NCBI GenBank assembly: GCA_938017655.1
Contig: CALIJO010000015.1
Span: 1-55,368 of the forward strand
DNA: 55,368 bases
Reading direction: 5' to 3'
Origin: an uncultured Candidatus Saccharibacteria bacterium
GTDB lineage: Bacteria > Patescibacteriota > Saccharimonadia > Saccharimonadales > Saccharimonadaceae
The notes under the pieces are model-generated. The model had not been told where the DNA came from. It worked only from the letters and a program-made list of their open reading frames with translations, and made no database searches. This document shows positions 36,775 through 45,701 of the stretch, piece by piece. A program made the position numbers and the translations under genes. Each line of letters begins with the position of its first letter. Position 1 is the stretch's first letter.

Positions 36775-36818
36775 ACAGAGAAATCTGTAGAAAATTCAGA
36801 TTCGAAGATGAAATTATA

Positions 36819-36850
36819 TGGTGATTTATATGCGTAAATCACCTTTTTTG
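36819..36850 (+). terminator. Terminator after tRNA-Lys
   Basis: GGTGATTT-ATATGCGT-AAATCACC followed by TTTTTTG. It may also serve hsdR on the other strand. Confidence 0.7.
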
Positions 36851-36871
36851 TGTATCAATTTCGAGTAGTCT

Positions 36872-39800
36872 TTAGATCGCTCCAAAGTATTTCTCGAAGA
36901 AGCTCACAAGTCGCTCAATAATGCCTTTCTTCTTGCCAGAGCGATTGCTATCACCAAAGCGCGACATAGCCGGCATAATGCGGTCTACGTCGGTTCCTGT
37001 GGTCTTGAATACGCCATCGCGGAATGAGTTAGAGATAAGCCTTCTGGTTTCTGCGGGATTTAGGTTGTTATCCTCGATAATCTTAGTAAGTTCGTTTTCA
37101 CGTTCGACGTTAATAAAGCGTTGCCATGCGTCATGAATTTCGCCATTCTCGTGTAGAGAATAGAGATTGATGAAGTCGTGGATGAGCTCCTTCTTGCTTC
37201 TGAGCTCGATGCTTGCGTCGACGGCCTTGTCGATACTCGTAAGAATATCTTTGTTCTCGCAGTTCGATTCGTGATATTTAGTGACGAGTGCGAGAATGTA
37301 ATCGACATTAACTTCGGCCTGGCGGACAAGTTCGATTTCGAATACTAGGTCATCATTTACGTCTTCTTTTTCGGTTGGGCTGGATGGACGAAGTTCTTGG
37401 TATAGGTCGAGATACTCGCTCTGATAGTTTTGTAGGTCTCTTGGCGACAAAATATCTTCTTGTTCGAACCTATCGAACGATGTAAGAATGTTGCGCATTC
37501 TTAGAATCTTGCCAAAGAGCTTGATGAAGTCTTTTTGGTTTTGTTCACCCTCGATGCGTTCGCCAAGTGGGAACTTTTCGGAAAGCTCGGCGATTAATTC
37601 GGTATAACCAACTTTGTGTTCACCATTTTCGTCATAGCCATTCAAGTATTCGTCGTAGCTCTTTAGAAGCACAATGCCGCTTGCGTCGCGGTCACCAAAT
37701 AATCCGATTGCTTCATCTACTTTCTCGGCTAAGTTACGGAAACAAATGATGTTGCCAAATTGCTTGACTGAGTTGAGAATGCGATTTGTGCGAGAGAATG
37801 CTTGGACTAGACCATGCATCTTTAACTCTTTATCTACCCAGAGTGTATTGAGTGTCGTGGCATCAAAGCCGGTTAGGAACATATTCACGACGATAAGTAG
37901 ATCTACTTCGCGGTTCTTGACGCGTAGCGACAGGTCTTTATAATAGTTTTGGAATGAATCGGAAGATGTATCGTAATTCGTGTTGAAATCTTTATTGTAG
38001 TTAGCAATGACTGACTCCAGGAAGTCACGCGACGACTGATCCATTCCAGTGATATCCAAATCTTCGTCGAAGATAAAGCCTTCTTCTGGATCGTCTTCAT
38101 TTGCCTGGAAACTAAAAATAGTTGCGATTTTGAGTGAGTTGTTTCTCTCAGCTAACTGTTTCTTAAACTCAGTATAGTATTTCATTGCGGCCGGAATGGA
38201 TGCGACGGCAAAGATTGAGTTAAAGCCATTCATTCTGCCAAGTAATGTTTCGCGCTTTGAGTCGCCGAACTTTACGACATCAGCTATATTCATCGTGCGA
38301 TTAAAGCTATAGAACTGATTTCTTTTTGTCTTCTGGTCGAAATGGTCGAGAATGTATGAAGTGACCATGGAAACGCGTTCGTCGCTAAGTAATGCGCGTT
38401 CACGATCAATGCTACTTACTTGCTTATCGGCTATATCGTCTTTTTCTTTGACGGTATTGATATAGTCAATGCGGAATGGTAGCACATTTTTGTCATTAAT
38501 GGCGTCGACGATCGTGTACGTGTGGAGTTTATCACCAAAGACTTGTTCTGTCGTTCTAAGCATTGGATTGCCGCTACTGCCAGCGTTAGATGCGAAAATA
38601 GGCGTACCAGTAAAGCCAAATAGGTGATAGTTCTTGAAAGCTTTTGCAATTGCAGTATGCATATCACCGAATTGTGAGCGGTGGCATTCGTCAAAGATGA
38701 TTACGACGTGCTGGTTGTACACGTTATGCACTGGATTCTTTTTAATGAATACGCCAAGCTTTTGGATTGTCGTGACAATAATGCGTGAATTGTTTGATTC
38801 GAGTTGTTTTTGAAGAACGCGCGTTGAAGTATTGCCGTCAGCGGCGCCTTTCTCGAAGCGGTCGTATTCTTTCATTGTCTGATAATCTAAGTCTTTGCGA
38901 TCTACTACGAACAGAACCTTATCGATATACGGCATCTTTGCTACGAGCTGAGCAGTCTTAAAGCTGGTAAGTGTCTTACCTGAGCCAGTAGTGTGCCAAA
39001 TATAACCACCAGCGGCCGTCGTACCGAGCTTTTTGTAGTTAGTTGAGGTCTCTATACGATTGATGATTCTTTCGGTCGCTACAATCTGATACGGGCGCAT
39101 TACGAGTAGCTTGTTATCTGTATCGAATACACAGTAGCGCGTCAAAATGTTTAGAATCGTATGCTTTGAGAAGAATGTTTTCGTAAAGTCTACCAAATCC
39201 GGAATTGTCTTGTTCTTGGCGTCGGCCCAGTAGCTTGTGAATTCGAAGCTGTTGCTTGTTTTCTTAGATTTCTTGCGACCGGCTTCGCCAAGTTCTTTAA
39301 TATGACTTTCGCGCGTCGTGTTTGAATAATATTTCGTATGAGTGCCGTTAGAAATTACGAAAATTTGAACGTATTCAAAAAGACCACTACCGGCGAAGAA
39401 ACTCTCACGTGAGTAACGTTTGATTTGGTTGAATGCCTCGCGGAGTCTTACGCCGCGTCGCTTTAGCTCGATATGGACGAGAGGAAGGCCATTAACAAGA
39501 ATCGTTACGTCGTAGCGATTATCATGTTCGGCGCCTTCATCTCTACTGATCGCGTATTGATTAATGACTTGTAGGCTATTGTTATGAATATTCTTTTTAT
39601 CGAGTAGGCGGATATTCTGCGTATGGCCATCTTCTGCACGAAACGATATCGCGGTATCTTTTTCTTGGATCTTGCGAGTTTTCTCGACAATGCCTTCAGA
39701 ATTACCGACGATATTTTCATAGAAGAATCGTTGCCATTCGCTATCAGAAAAGACGTAATTGTTTAGTTTCTGGAGCTCTTTGCGTAAATTATCTTCAAGA

Positions 39801-39973
39801 TCGTGAGCGTTATGGATTTGCAGATATTCATATCCTTGCTCCTGCAAGTTCTGTATTAGTTCGCGTTCAAGTTCGGCTTCGCTCTGGTAAGCCGTATATT
39901 TCTTATCATCAGGCTTGTATTCAGCGAGAACTGTAGAGACTTCGCTTTCCGCAATCATATTGAACCTACTCAT
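36872..39973 (-). CDS. hsdR: Type I restriction enzyme, R (motor/nuclease) subunit
   Basis: HsdR translocates and cleaves DNA lacking the cognate methylation. The 1033-residue protein has an N-terminal PD-(D/E)xK nuclease (about 150-210, YDVTILVNGLPLVHIELKRR), Walker A WHTTGSGKTLTSF near 329, Walker B IIFDECHRSQFGD near 425, a second RecA-like helicase domain (about 560-770) and a helical C-terminal region that binds HsdM. Size and motifs fit full-length, active HsdR. The start overlaps the fic stop by 8 nt, so hsdR depends on the fic promoter rather than the hsdM promoter. Confidence 0.95.
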   Translation of the reverse strand: MSRFNMIAESEVSTVLAEYKPDDKKYTAYQSEAELERELIQNLQEQGYEYLQIHNAHDLEDNLRKELQKLNNYVFSDSEWQRFFYENIVGNSEGIVEKTRKIQEKDTAISFRAEDGHTQNIRLLDKKNIHNNSLQVINQYAISRDEGAEHDNRYDVTILVNGLPLVHIELKRRGVRLREAFNQIKRYSRESFFAGSGLFEYVQIFVISNGTHTKYYSNTTRESHIKELGEAGRKKSKKTSNSFEFTSYWADAKNKTIPDLVDFTKTFFSKHTILNILTRYCVFDTDNKLLVMRPYQIVATERIINRIETSTNYKKLGTTAAGGYIWHTTGSGKTLTSFKTAQLVAKMPYIDKVLFVVDRKDLDYQTMKEYDRFEKGAADGNTSTRVLQKQLESNNSRIIVTTIQKLGVFIKKNPVHNVYNQHVVIIFDECHRSQFGDMHTAIAKAFKNYHLFGFTGTPIFASNAGSSGNPMLRTTEQVFGDKLHTYTIVDAINDKNVLPFRIDYINTVKEKDDIADKQVSSIDRERALLSDERVSMVTSYILDHFDQKTKRNQFYSFNRTMNIADVVKFGDSKRETLLGRMNGFNSIFAVASIPAAMKYYTEFKKQLAERNNSLKIATIFSFQANEDDPEEGFIFDEDLDITGMDQSSRDFLESVIANYNKDFNTNYDTSSDSFQNYYKDLSLRVKNREVDLLIVVNMFLTGFDATTLNTLWVDKELKMHGLVQAFSRTNRILNSVKQFGNIICFRNLAEKVDEAIGLFGDRDASGIVLLKSYDEYLNGYDENGEHKVGYTELIAELSEKFPLGERIEGEQNQKDFIKLFGKILRMRNILTSFDRFEQEDILSPRDLQNYQSEYLDLYQELRPSSPTEKEDVNDDLVFEIELVRQAEVNVDYILALVTKYHESNCENKDILTSIDKAVDASIELRSKKELIHDFINLYSLHENGEIHDAWQRFINVERENELTKIIEDNNLNPAETRRLISNSFRDGVFKTTGTDVDRIMPAMSRFGDSNRSGKKKGIIERLVSFFEKYFGAI

Positions 39974-41126
39974 TTTTTGCCTCCGCTTCTTCGCTGAATA
40001 AGTTTAGATATTCTCTATATACCCATTTTTGCGCATACGGCTTATCACCAGTTTTTATTGGCTCCAATATACCCATATCTTTCATGCGATCAATTGCTTT
40101 ATATACTCCGCTTTGTTGATATTTGGTCCATTTCTGAATATCGGAAACACCAACGACTGGCATTTTGTATAATCCAATCAATATCTTGAGAGTAGCTTCT
40201 GATGCTACGCGATTGAGTTTTTGAACTTTCATCATATCTCTTTCGCGCAGTTTTGTGATTTTTGCGCATGTTACGATAGCAGAATTAGCAATTTCAATTA
40301 CGCCATCAAGGAAGAAGTCAGCCCATTCTTCTACTTCGCCATTATGGTAACCGTTAAGCCGAGAGTAATAAACTTCTTGATATTTCTTAAAGTAAGATGA
40401 CAAGTATAAAACTGGCGATTCTAATAACTTTTGTTGCCATAAATACATCGCAACAAGCATACGACCGGTTCTACCATTTCCATCATTGAATGGGTGAATG
40501 GCCTCAAACTGAGAGTGAATAAGTGCTGTTTTTATCAGTGGCAGATAGTCGTCTTTGTCGGAGTTGATAAATAATTCTAAATCACCAAGTGAACGTTTCA
40601 TTTCAACAACGGTTGGTGGAACATACTTAGCGTTATCTGGACGCGTTCCATTAATCCAGTTTTGTTTTTTGCGAAATTCTCCAGGGTAAGAGAACTGCGT
40701 AGATCTTGCACCCCGCATTAGTTTTTCGTGAAGTTCCTTGATAAATCTTAGGCTAAATGGAAATTCTTCGATTCGTTTTAGGCCGTAGTTTAAGGCTTTA
40801 ATGTAGTGCAAAATATCATCAACGTCTTGTGGAAGATCGACACTCGGTTCGACATTCTCCCTCTCAATCGAGTCCATCATTGTTGCATTCGTTCCTTCGA
40901 TTTGACTTGAAGACGATGCGTCCTTCCTAAGAAACATTAAGATGAACCAATCTTTATCTGGTAGTAGCTCTGTGATACCATCGAGTTTACCGAGGACGCG
41001 CATAGCTTCTGAATGTTTTTTGATCAGTTGATCACTAAAAACAAACTTGTCCTTTGGTGGAAAAGGTTCAGGGATAAAAGCCTTGTATCCTTCTGGTTGA
41101 CTTATGTATTTTCCAACACTATTCAT
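39966..41126 (-). CDS. Fic-domain AMP-transferase with winged-helix C-terminus
   Basis: About 386 residues from ATG 41126. The Fic_N region comes first (about 10-100), with the self-inhibitory motif SSSQIEGTNATMMD near 85 (the (S/T)xxxE(G/N) type). Then the Fic core has catalytic HPFNDGNGRTGRM near 205, which keeps the H, E/D and R residues needed for AMP transfer. A winged-helix domain follows (about 300-385, VGVSDIQKWTKYQQSG). The start inside the longer frame (41165) is chosen because the longer one contains the -10 element. Two palindromes at the promoter suggest control by its own winged helix. It sits between hsdS and hsdR in the restriction island. Confidence 0.85.
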   Translation of the reverse strand: MNSVGKYISQPEGYKAFIPEPFPPKDKFVFSDQLIKKHSEAMRVLGKLDGITELLPDKDWFILMFLRKDASSSSQIEGTNATMMDSIERENVEPSVDLPQDVDDILHYIKALNYGLKRIEEFPFSLRFIKELHEKLMRGARSTQFSYPGEFRKKQNWINGTRPDNAKYVPPTVVEMKRSLGDLELFINSDKDDYLPLIKTALIHSQFEAIHPFNDGNGRTGRMLVAMYLWQQKLLESPVLYLSSYFKKYQEVYYSRLNGYHNGEVEEWADFFLDGVIEIANSAIVTCAKITKLRERDMMKVQKLNRVASEATLKILIGLYKMPVVGVSDIQKWTKYQQSGVYKAIDRMKDMGILEPIKTGDKPYAQKWVYREYLNLFSEEAEAKNE

Positions 41127-41128
41127 AT

Positions 41129-41197
41129 CGTGGAACTTTCTTTTTACTTTTCCACATTTTATCATAAATCGTGGAAGTTTGTCAAGACTTTTCCACG
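41129..41197 (-). promoter_or_regulatory. Fic-hsdR promoter with two palindromic operators
   Basis: On the minus strand, TTGACA is followed after 18 nt by TAAAAT. Two imperfect palindromes of the form CGTGGAA-N14/15-TTCCAC lie at 41129-41156 and 41170-41197, 41 bp apart (about four helix turns). One overlaps the -35 region and one lies between the -10 and ATG. This is a classic layout for repression by a dimeric regulator. Confidence 0.7.
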
Positions 41198-41229
41198 ATT
41201 TTTAATGTAAGAATTATAGTTAGATGGCA

Positions 41230-41797
41230 CTATTTTTCTGAAAAGGTAAGCAATTTATCGCGGTAATATTCATATTGCTTGTGACGCGCTTCGATCTCGG
41301 CAGGAAGGCCGGACTTGAAACTTTCGCATATTTCGCTCAGGTTATTTAGCACTTTTATTATTGATTCTTGTTGTTCTGCGCTCGGGATAATTGCTTTTAT
41401 CGAACCCATCACATTACTCATGAGCTTCGGGTTACCCATTCCTGAACTGACGTGCTTTTTAGCTTCTACGCTCAACGCATAATACAGGTAATCGTTTAGA
41501 ATACCTTCTTCTTTAATCTTTAGTAAGCCGCATACATTTGTAACGCTAAACTTGCCGCTTCTACGGAATACGGTACCAGCGTTGGCGCCATCCGTAGTCC
41601 AGGTTAAGTATTCGCCGTCGTATTTATATGTGTTGATTTTGCCTAGCATACCGTCATTCTCGGTCTGTGACGAATAGACCGGATAATCGCCAGTATTGTC
41701 TTTTATGAAGTCCTTGGACATTACGATGCCGCGAGATATATCGCAAATATCTTCAATCTTGGCAATATAGTAACCAAAGATATATTGACGTAGCTTA
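41230..41797 (-). pseudogene. Half hsdS: third target-recognition domain plus conserved region, no start of its own
   Basis: The ATG at 41721 starts inside the domain. The same frame extends upstream to 41797 as VAKLRQYIFGYYIAKIED, which is the normal linker and beginning of a type I specificity domain. It ends LPAEIEARHKQYEYYRDKLL, nearly the same as the C-terminal repeat of the full hsdS (LPAEIEARQKQYEYYRDRLL). It is therefore one target-recognition domain with its conserved helix, cut off from hsdS by the stop at 41795. One more GA unit in the tract at 41805-41815 would fuse the two. It may be a silent cassette or part of a switchable long HsdS. Confidence 0.8.
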
Positions 41798-43018
41798 GCT
41801 ACTCCTCTCTCTCTCGGTGCCGTCGCCGATTACTGCGTCGAAGCTTAGAAGCCTATCGCGATAGTATTCGTATTGTTTTTGTCGCGCTTCAATTTCAGCC
41901 GGCAAGCCAATATTGAGGTCGTTACAGACGGTGTCAAAATTATCTAGGGCGTAAACAATGCGTTCCTGAATCTTTTTTGGTGGAACTGGCACTTTTTGTT
42001 TTTTGAGATCAGGTGCGGTTAATTGCGGAATTCCGCTCGTAGGTAGCTTATATTTTTTACATTGTAAGCAATAATAAAGATATTTTGTATTTAGCTCTTC
42101 AGAGTCATTAGGAATAACTGACAAAAGTCTTACTATTGGATAATATGGGTAGTCGCGATATTCCGCGTAGCCTATTGTTCCTCTTGCCGAAATCGTAACA
42201 GCTGGTTTTATTATTTTTGCATTGGTGGTATAGCCGTATACGGCGTTGTTGCCAATGCCATTACTGATGATTGGGATAGGATATTTGTTAGTTTTTACAT
42301 CAGAAAGGGCATCTTTCGGTACGTCGCCGCCTGCTGATATGCTACATAATTTGTCGAGTGCAAGCCACTCAACTTGCCCCCCCTCACTGGCTATATTTTC
42401 AAATGAAAGTAGGTAATCTCTATAGTATTCGTACTGACGCTTCCTAGCTTCCAGCTCTGTTTCCAGCTCTGCTTCCAGCTCTGTAAATGAGTTTAACATA
42501 CTGACTATCTCTCTTTGCACTTCAATTGGCGGAACTGGGATTTTAATTTTCTTTATTCCGTCTGGGGATAGATGCATAATAGTTGTACCGCGAACATATT
42601 TCATTTTTCTCTGTTCAAACCATGCACTATTCAAAAGATGCACAAGAAAACCCGGAACTTGTTCGTGCCTTAAACATAGTGCATCGCCGCCTAAGTAGAC
42701 TGGTTCATCTACGCAAATTGCCGAAGCTTTTCCTATCTGTGCTTCTTTAGTGGTACTTGATATAGGAATCACAATGTCGTTTTTCTGAAGCAAAGTAGAG
42801 TTTTTAGCCTTATCAAAATCGGCATGCGACACTATGTCGGTTATATAGTTTCCATATGTGGTATAAAGTTCTCCGTAAAGAATAATATTTGTATCTCCGT
42901 CATTTTTATCAGACTTAGACATTCCCTTACCTCGAACAAATTTACAAACATCTCCGAGCTGTTTAAACTCTACGCCGTTCGGGCATTTTTCTTTAATCAA
43001 CTCATCAATCTTACTCAT
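41795..43018 (-). CDS. hsdS: Type I restriction-modification specificity subunit
   Basis: HsdS sets the DNA target of the HsdM/HsdR complex. The 407-residue protein has two target-recognition domains (about 15-150, FKQLGDVCKFVRGKG; and about 200-340, LALDKLCSISAGGD), each followed by a conserved coiled-coil segment ending QYEYYRD-LLSF. The central segment has a threefold tetrapeptide repeat (TELE-AELE-TELE), followed by ENIASEGGQ encoded over a G7 run. The C-terminus (GTERERSS) is read from a GA repeat. All three places are known switch types in other HsdS proteins. Its start overlaps the rhuM stop by 8 nt. Confidence 0.95.
   Translation of the reverse strand: MSKIDELIKEKCPNGVEFKQLGDVCKFVRGKGMSKSDKNDGDTNIILYGELYTTYGNYITDIVSHADFDKAKNSTLLQKNDIVIPISSTTKEAQIGKASAICVDEPVYLGGDALCLRHEQVPGFLVHLLNSAWFEQRKMKYVRGTTIMHLSPDGIKKIKIPVPPIEVQREIVSMLNSFTELEAELETELEARKRQYEYYRDYLLSFENIASEGGQVEWLALDKLCSISAGGDVPKDALSDVKTNKYPIPIISNGIGNNAVYGYTTNAKIIKPAVTISARGTIGYAEYRDYPYYPIVRLLSVIPNDSEELNTKYLYYCLQCKKYKLPTSGIPQLTAPDLKKQKVPVPPKKIQERIVYALDNFDTVCNDLNIGLPAEIEARQKQYEYYRDRLLSFDAVIGDGTERERSS
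41805..41815 (-). repeat. GA dinucleotide tract at the hsdS 3' end
   Basis: GAGAGAGAGAG on the coding strand. The present length leads to the stop at 41795. One added GA (or loss of two) opens the frame into the half hsdS; loss of one gives an immediate TAG. Confidence 0.85.
42377..42383 (-). repeat. G7 tract between the two halves of hsdS
   Basis: Seven G encode EGG in ENIASEGGQVEW. A change in length would truncate HsdS after its first target-recognition domain. Confidence 0.7.
42448..42483 (-). repeat. Three 12-bp tandem repeats in the hsdS central spacer
   Basis: Units 42448-42459, 42460-42471 and 42472-42483 differ by one base (C/T). They encode the tetrapeptides TELE, AELE and TELE in the helix between the recognition domains. 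Confidence 0.9.
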
Positions 43019-44021
43019 TTTTGCCCTCTAGTATTCTCTTTACTTCTTTATCGAAGTCAGAATTAATCATCTGCGTCTTATTAAACTCAGTATATTCGGC
43101 AATGGCTTTTTTGTCGGCATCTTTCTTCGAGATGCGGCCTTTGCCCTCTAAGATGTTGAAACGACGAAAATTCAAGAATTCGTTTATGCTTTTAGCAAAG
43201 TCTTCCATTGTAAACGTAACTTCATTTTCAATCAGATCTTCTATGTAGTCAAAGAAGCCCGTAATAGCGCGTTCGAGCCGACGAATTTGGTTTTCGTCCA
43301 AATAATTCTTTGCGACTGTAACATCGGATTTTAGAATTCTGCCGTCTGGAGAATTCTTCCATGTAGTAAGCCCCATATTTGGCTTTGTGCGATCGGCATG
43401 TGTATCAATAATTTCAGCTGCTGTTTGGCCAGTGATGGCATAATGGAATTTATTTTGGATCATCGCATAGAAATCGTGTGTTATCTCGGAGTTTTTGTCG
43501 TAGTCGATACTACATTCAGCAAAAATGTCGGTGATCTGTTGCCAAATACGTCTCTCACTCGCGCGAATTGAGCGTACGCGTTCCAAGAGTTCACGGAAGT
43601 AATCTTTACCAAAAACCGTTTCACCTTGTTTTAATCTGTCATCATCTAGTACAAAACCTTTTATCATATATTCTTTAAGAATCTTTGTAGCCCAGATTCG
43701 GAAATGCGTTGCGCGCGACGAATTGACGCGATAGCCGACGGAAATAATGGCATCGAGATTGTAAAATAATGTTTCACGTCTAACGACTCTACCACTTTCG
43801 TCTTGAACCTGTTCCATTTTGGAACACGTTGCGGCTTGCTCCAGTTCGCCTTCGTTGTAGATATTCTGTAAATGCTTAGTTATCGCCTGCGGGTTAACCC
43901 CGAATAGCTCGGACATTGATTTTTGTGTTAACCAAATCGTTTCGTCTTTAATATAGGCATTTACGGATAAATCTTCATCCTCTGATTTATAAATGAGAAA
44001 ATTAAACTCTCTAGGCAACAT
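43011..44021 (-). CDS. RhuM family protein (virulence RhuM-like, often inside type I RM operons)
   Basis: The 336-residue cytoplasmic protein has the RhuM N-terminal region (IWLTQKSMSELFGVNPQAITKHLQNIY; a helix-turn-helix-like part near 28-55), then RETLFYNLDAIISVGYRVNS and RATHFRIWATKILKEYMIKGF, which are family signatures. A Fic/Doc-like or phage-antirepressor-like relation is suggested for the family, but biochemical function is unknown. It overlaps hsdM (11 nt) and hsdS (8 nt), so it is translated with the methylase genes. It may modulate the system (inference). Confidence 0.85.
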   Translation of the reverse strand: MLPREFNFLIYKSEDEDLSVNAYIKDETIWLTQKSMSELFGVNPQAITKHLQNIYNEGELEQAATCSKMEQVQDESGRVVRRETLFYNLDAIISVGYRVNSSRATHFRIWATKILKEYMIKGFVLDDDRLKQGETVFGKDYFRELLERVRSIRASERRIWQQITDIFAECSIDYDKNSEITHDFYAMIQNKFHYAITGQTAAEIIDTHADRTKPNMGLTTWKNSPDGRILKSDVTVAKNYLDENQIRRLERAITGFFDYIEDLIENEVTFTMEDFAKSINEFLNFRRFNILEGKGRISKKDADKKAIAEYTEFNKTQMINSDFDKEVKRILEGKNE

Positions 44022-45588
44022 TTTTACCTCCTTCGATTTCTTCGATTATTTTATCAATCTTCTGACGAAGTTCGTTTTCGCGAGCGACGATCTCTTTAAG
44101 TTCAGCATTAAGTTTCTTGATGTCTACTTTCTCGCGCGTATCTTCTGGTTCGACGTATGTAGAAACTGAAAGATTATAACCTTGCTCGGCCACTTCGTCG
44201 TTAGGTACTAGGCGGACGAGATGATCGACATTTTTGCGCTCTTTAACCCATTCGAGAATCCTCTCAATATTTGTATCAGTAAGCTTGTTGCTGTTTGTGA
44301 CCTTGATAAATTCTTTACTTGCGTCGACAAATAATGTCGAATTCTCGGATTTATTTTTCTTAAGCACCATAATGCAGGTCGCAATGCTCGTGCCGTAGAA
44401 TAGGTTGTCTGGTAATTGAATCACGGTATCTACGAAGTTATTGTCTACTAAGTACTTGCGAATCTTTTGCTCAGCGCCACCGCGATACATGATGCCTGGA
44501 AAACAAACGATTGCGGCTGCGCCATTTGTGGCGAGCCAGCTAAGTGAGTGCATGATAAATGCGAGATCGGCTTTCGACTTCGGCGCTAAGACGCCAGCAG
44601 GCGAAAAGCGTTGGTCGTTAATGAGAACTGGGTTGCTTTCGCCTTCCCAGTGAATCGAATATGGCGGATTGGATACGATTGCCTCAAATGGCTCATCATC
44701 CCAATGCCCAGGATCCATGAGCGTATCGCCGAGCGCGATGTCAAACTTATCGTAGTCGATATCGTGAAGGAACATGTTAATGCGGCAAAGGTTGTAAGTC
44801 GTGATGTTTATCTCTTGGCCATAAAAACCTTGGCGGACGTTATCGCGGCCGAGAATCTTTGCGAATTTGAGCAGAAGTGAGCCTGAGCCACAAGCCGGAT
44901 CATAAACTTTGTTTACTGATGTTTTGCCCATTACTGCGAGCTTCGTGAGGAGTTCTGATACTTCCTGTGGAGTGTAAAATTCGCCGCCAGATTTACCGGC
45001 GCTTGATGCGTACATACCCATAAGGAATTCGTAGGCGTCACCGAATGCATCGATGGTATTGTCTTGGTAATTACCGAGTTTCATCTCGCCAACGCCGTCC
45101 ATAAGTTGAACGAGGTGGTCGTTGCGCTTTGCTACGGAACTACCAAGTTTATTGCTATTAACATCAAGGTCGTCAAAGAGACCTTTCATGTCATATTCGG
45201 AATCATGACCTTTAGCGGAGTCTTCAATGGAGTTTAGGGCTTTTTCGATCGTTTCATTTAAGTCTTCGTCGTTTCGTGCATTCTTACGAACGTTCTTAAA
45301 GAGTTGGCTTGGTAGAATGAAGAAGCCTTTGGTGTCTACCATTTCTTCGCGGATCGTTTCGGCCTGTTCGTCCGAAATACTAGCGTAATCGAAGCTTGCA
45401 TTGCCGGCTTTATGCTCACCTTCGTTTATGTAGTTCGTTAAGTTTTCTGAGATAAAACGATAAAAGAGCATGCCAAGAATATACTGTTTAAAATCCCAGC
45501 CATCCACTGAACCGCGTAGATTGTTGGCGATGTTCCAAATAGTACGATGTAATTCTGCGCGCTCCTGTTCTTTTTTAGTGTCGGCCAT
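44011..45588 (-). CDS. hsdM: Type I DNA methyltransferase, M subunit
   Basis: HsdM methylates adenine at the site chosen by HsdS. The 525-residue protein has the N-terminal helical domain (LHRTIWNIANNLRGSVDGW), SAM motif I VYDPACGSGSLLLKF near 230, the catalytic NPPYSIHW near 310, and a C-terminal coiled coil for binding HsdS. It is complete. CGGAG lies before ATG and TATAAT at 45630-45635. It is the first gene of hsdM-rhuM-hsdS. Confidence 0.95.
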   Translation of the reverse strand: MADTKKEQERAELHRTIWNIANNLRGSVDGWDFKQYILGMLFYRFISENLTNYINEGEHKAGNASFDYASISDEQAETIREEMVDTKGFFILPSQLFKNVRKNARNDEDLNETIEKALNSIEDSAKGHDSEYDMKGLFDDLDVNSNKLGSSVAKRNDHLVQLMDGVGEMKLGNYQDNTIDAFGDAYEFLMGMYASSAGKSGGEFYTPQEVSELLTKLAVMGKTSVNKVYDPACGSGSLLLKFAKILGRDNVRQGFYGQEINITTYNLCRINMFLHDIDYDKFDIALGDTLMDPGHWDDEPFEAIVSNPPYSIHWEGESNPVLINDQRFSPAGVLAPKSKADLAFIMHSLSWLATNGAAAIVCFPGIMYRGGAEQKIRKYLVDNNFVDTVIQLPDNLFYGTSIATCIMVLKKNKSENSTLFVDASKEFIKVTNSNKLTDTNIERILEWVKERKNVDHLVRLVPNDEVAEQGYNLSVSTYVEPEDTREKVDIKKLNAELKEIVARENELRQKIDKIIEEIEGGKNVA

Positions 45589-45629
45589 AAAGTAAACTCC
45601 GAGTTAAAAATAATAAAAGCTTACTATCT

Positions 45630-45635
45630 ATTATA
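45630..45635 (-). promoter_or_regulatory. -10 of the hsdM-rhuM-hsdS operon
   Basis: TATAAT on the minus strand, preceded by CTG and 41 nt before the hsdM ATG, with a CGGAG ribosome site in between. Confidence 0.55.
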
Positions 45636-45701
45636 CAGGATTGTTCCTTTTTTGTTTTAGGTGTCTTTCTTAATTGTTTAACTGAATCTGAGTAAGTATG
45701 A

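Noticed and set aside
36614..36775. N-terminal extension of typA to 36775
   Set aside because: It reads through the opposite strand of the tRNA-Lys gene and through the promoter. The real TypA N-terminus starts at ATG 36613.
41127..41165. Start of fic at 41165
   Set aside because: The longer frame contains the -10 element and an operator palindrome; ATG 41126 follows them.
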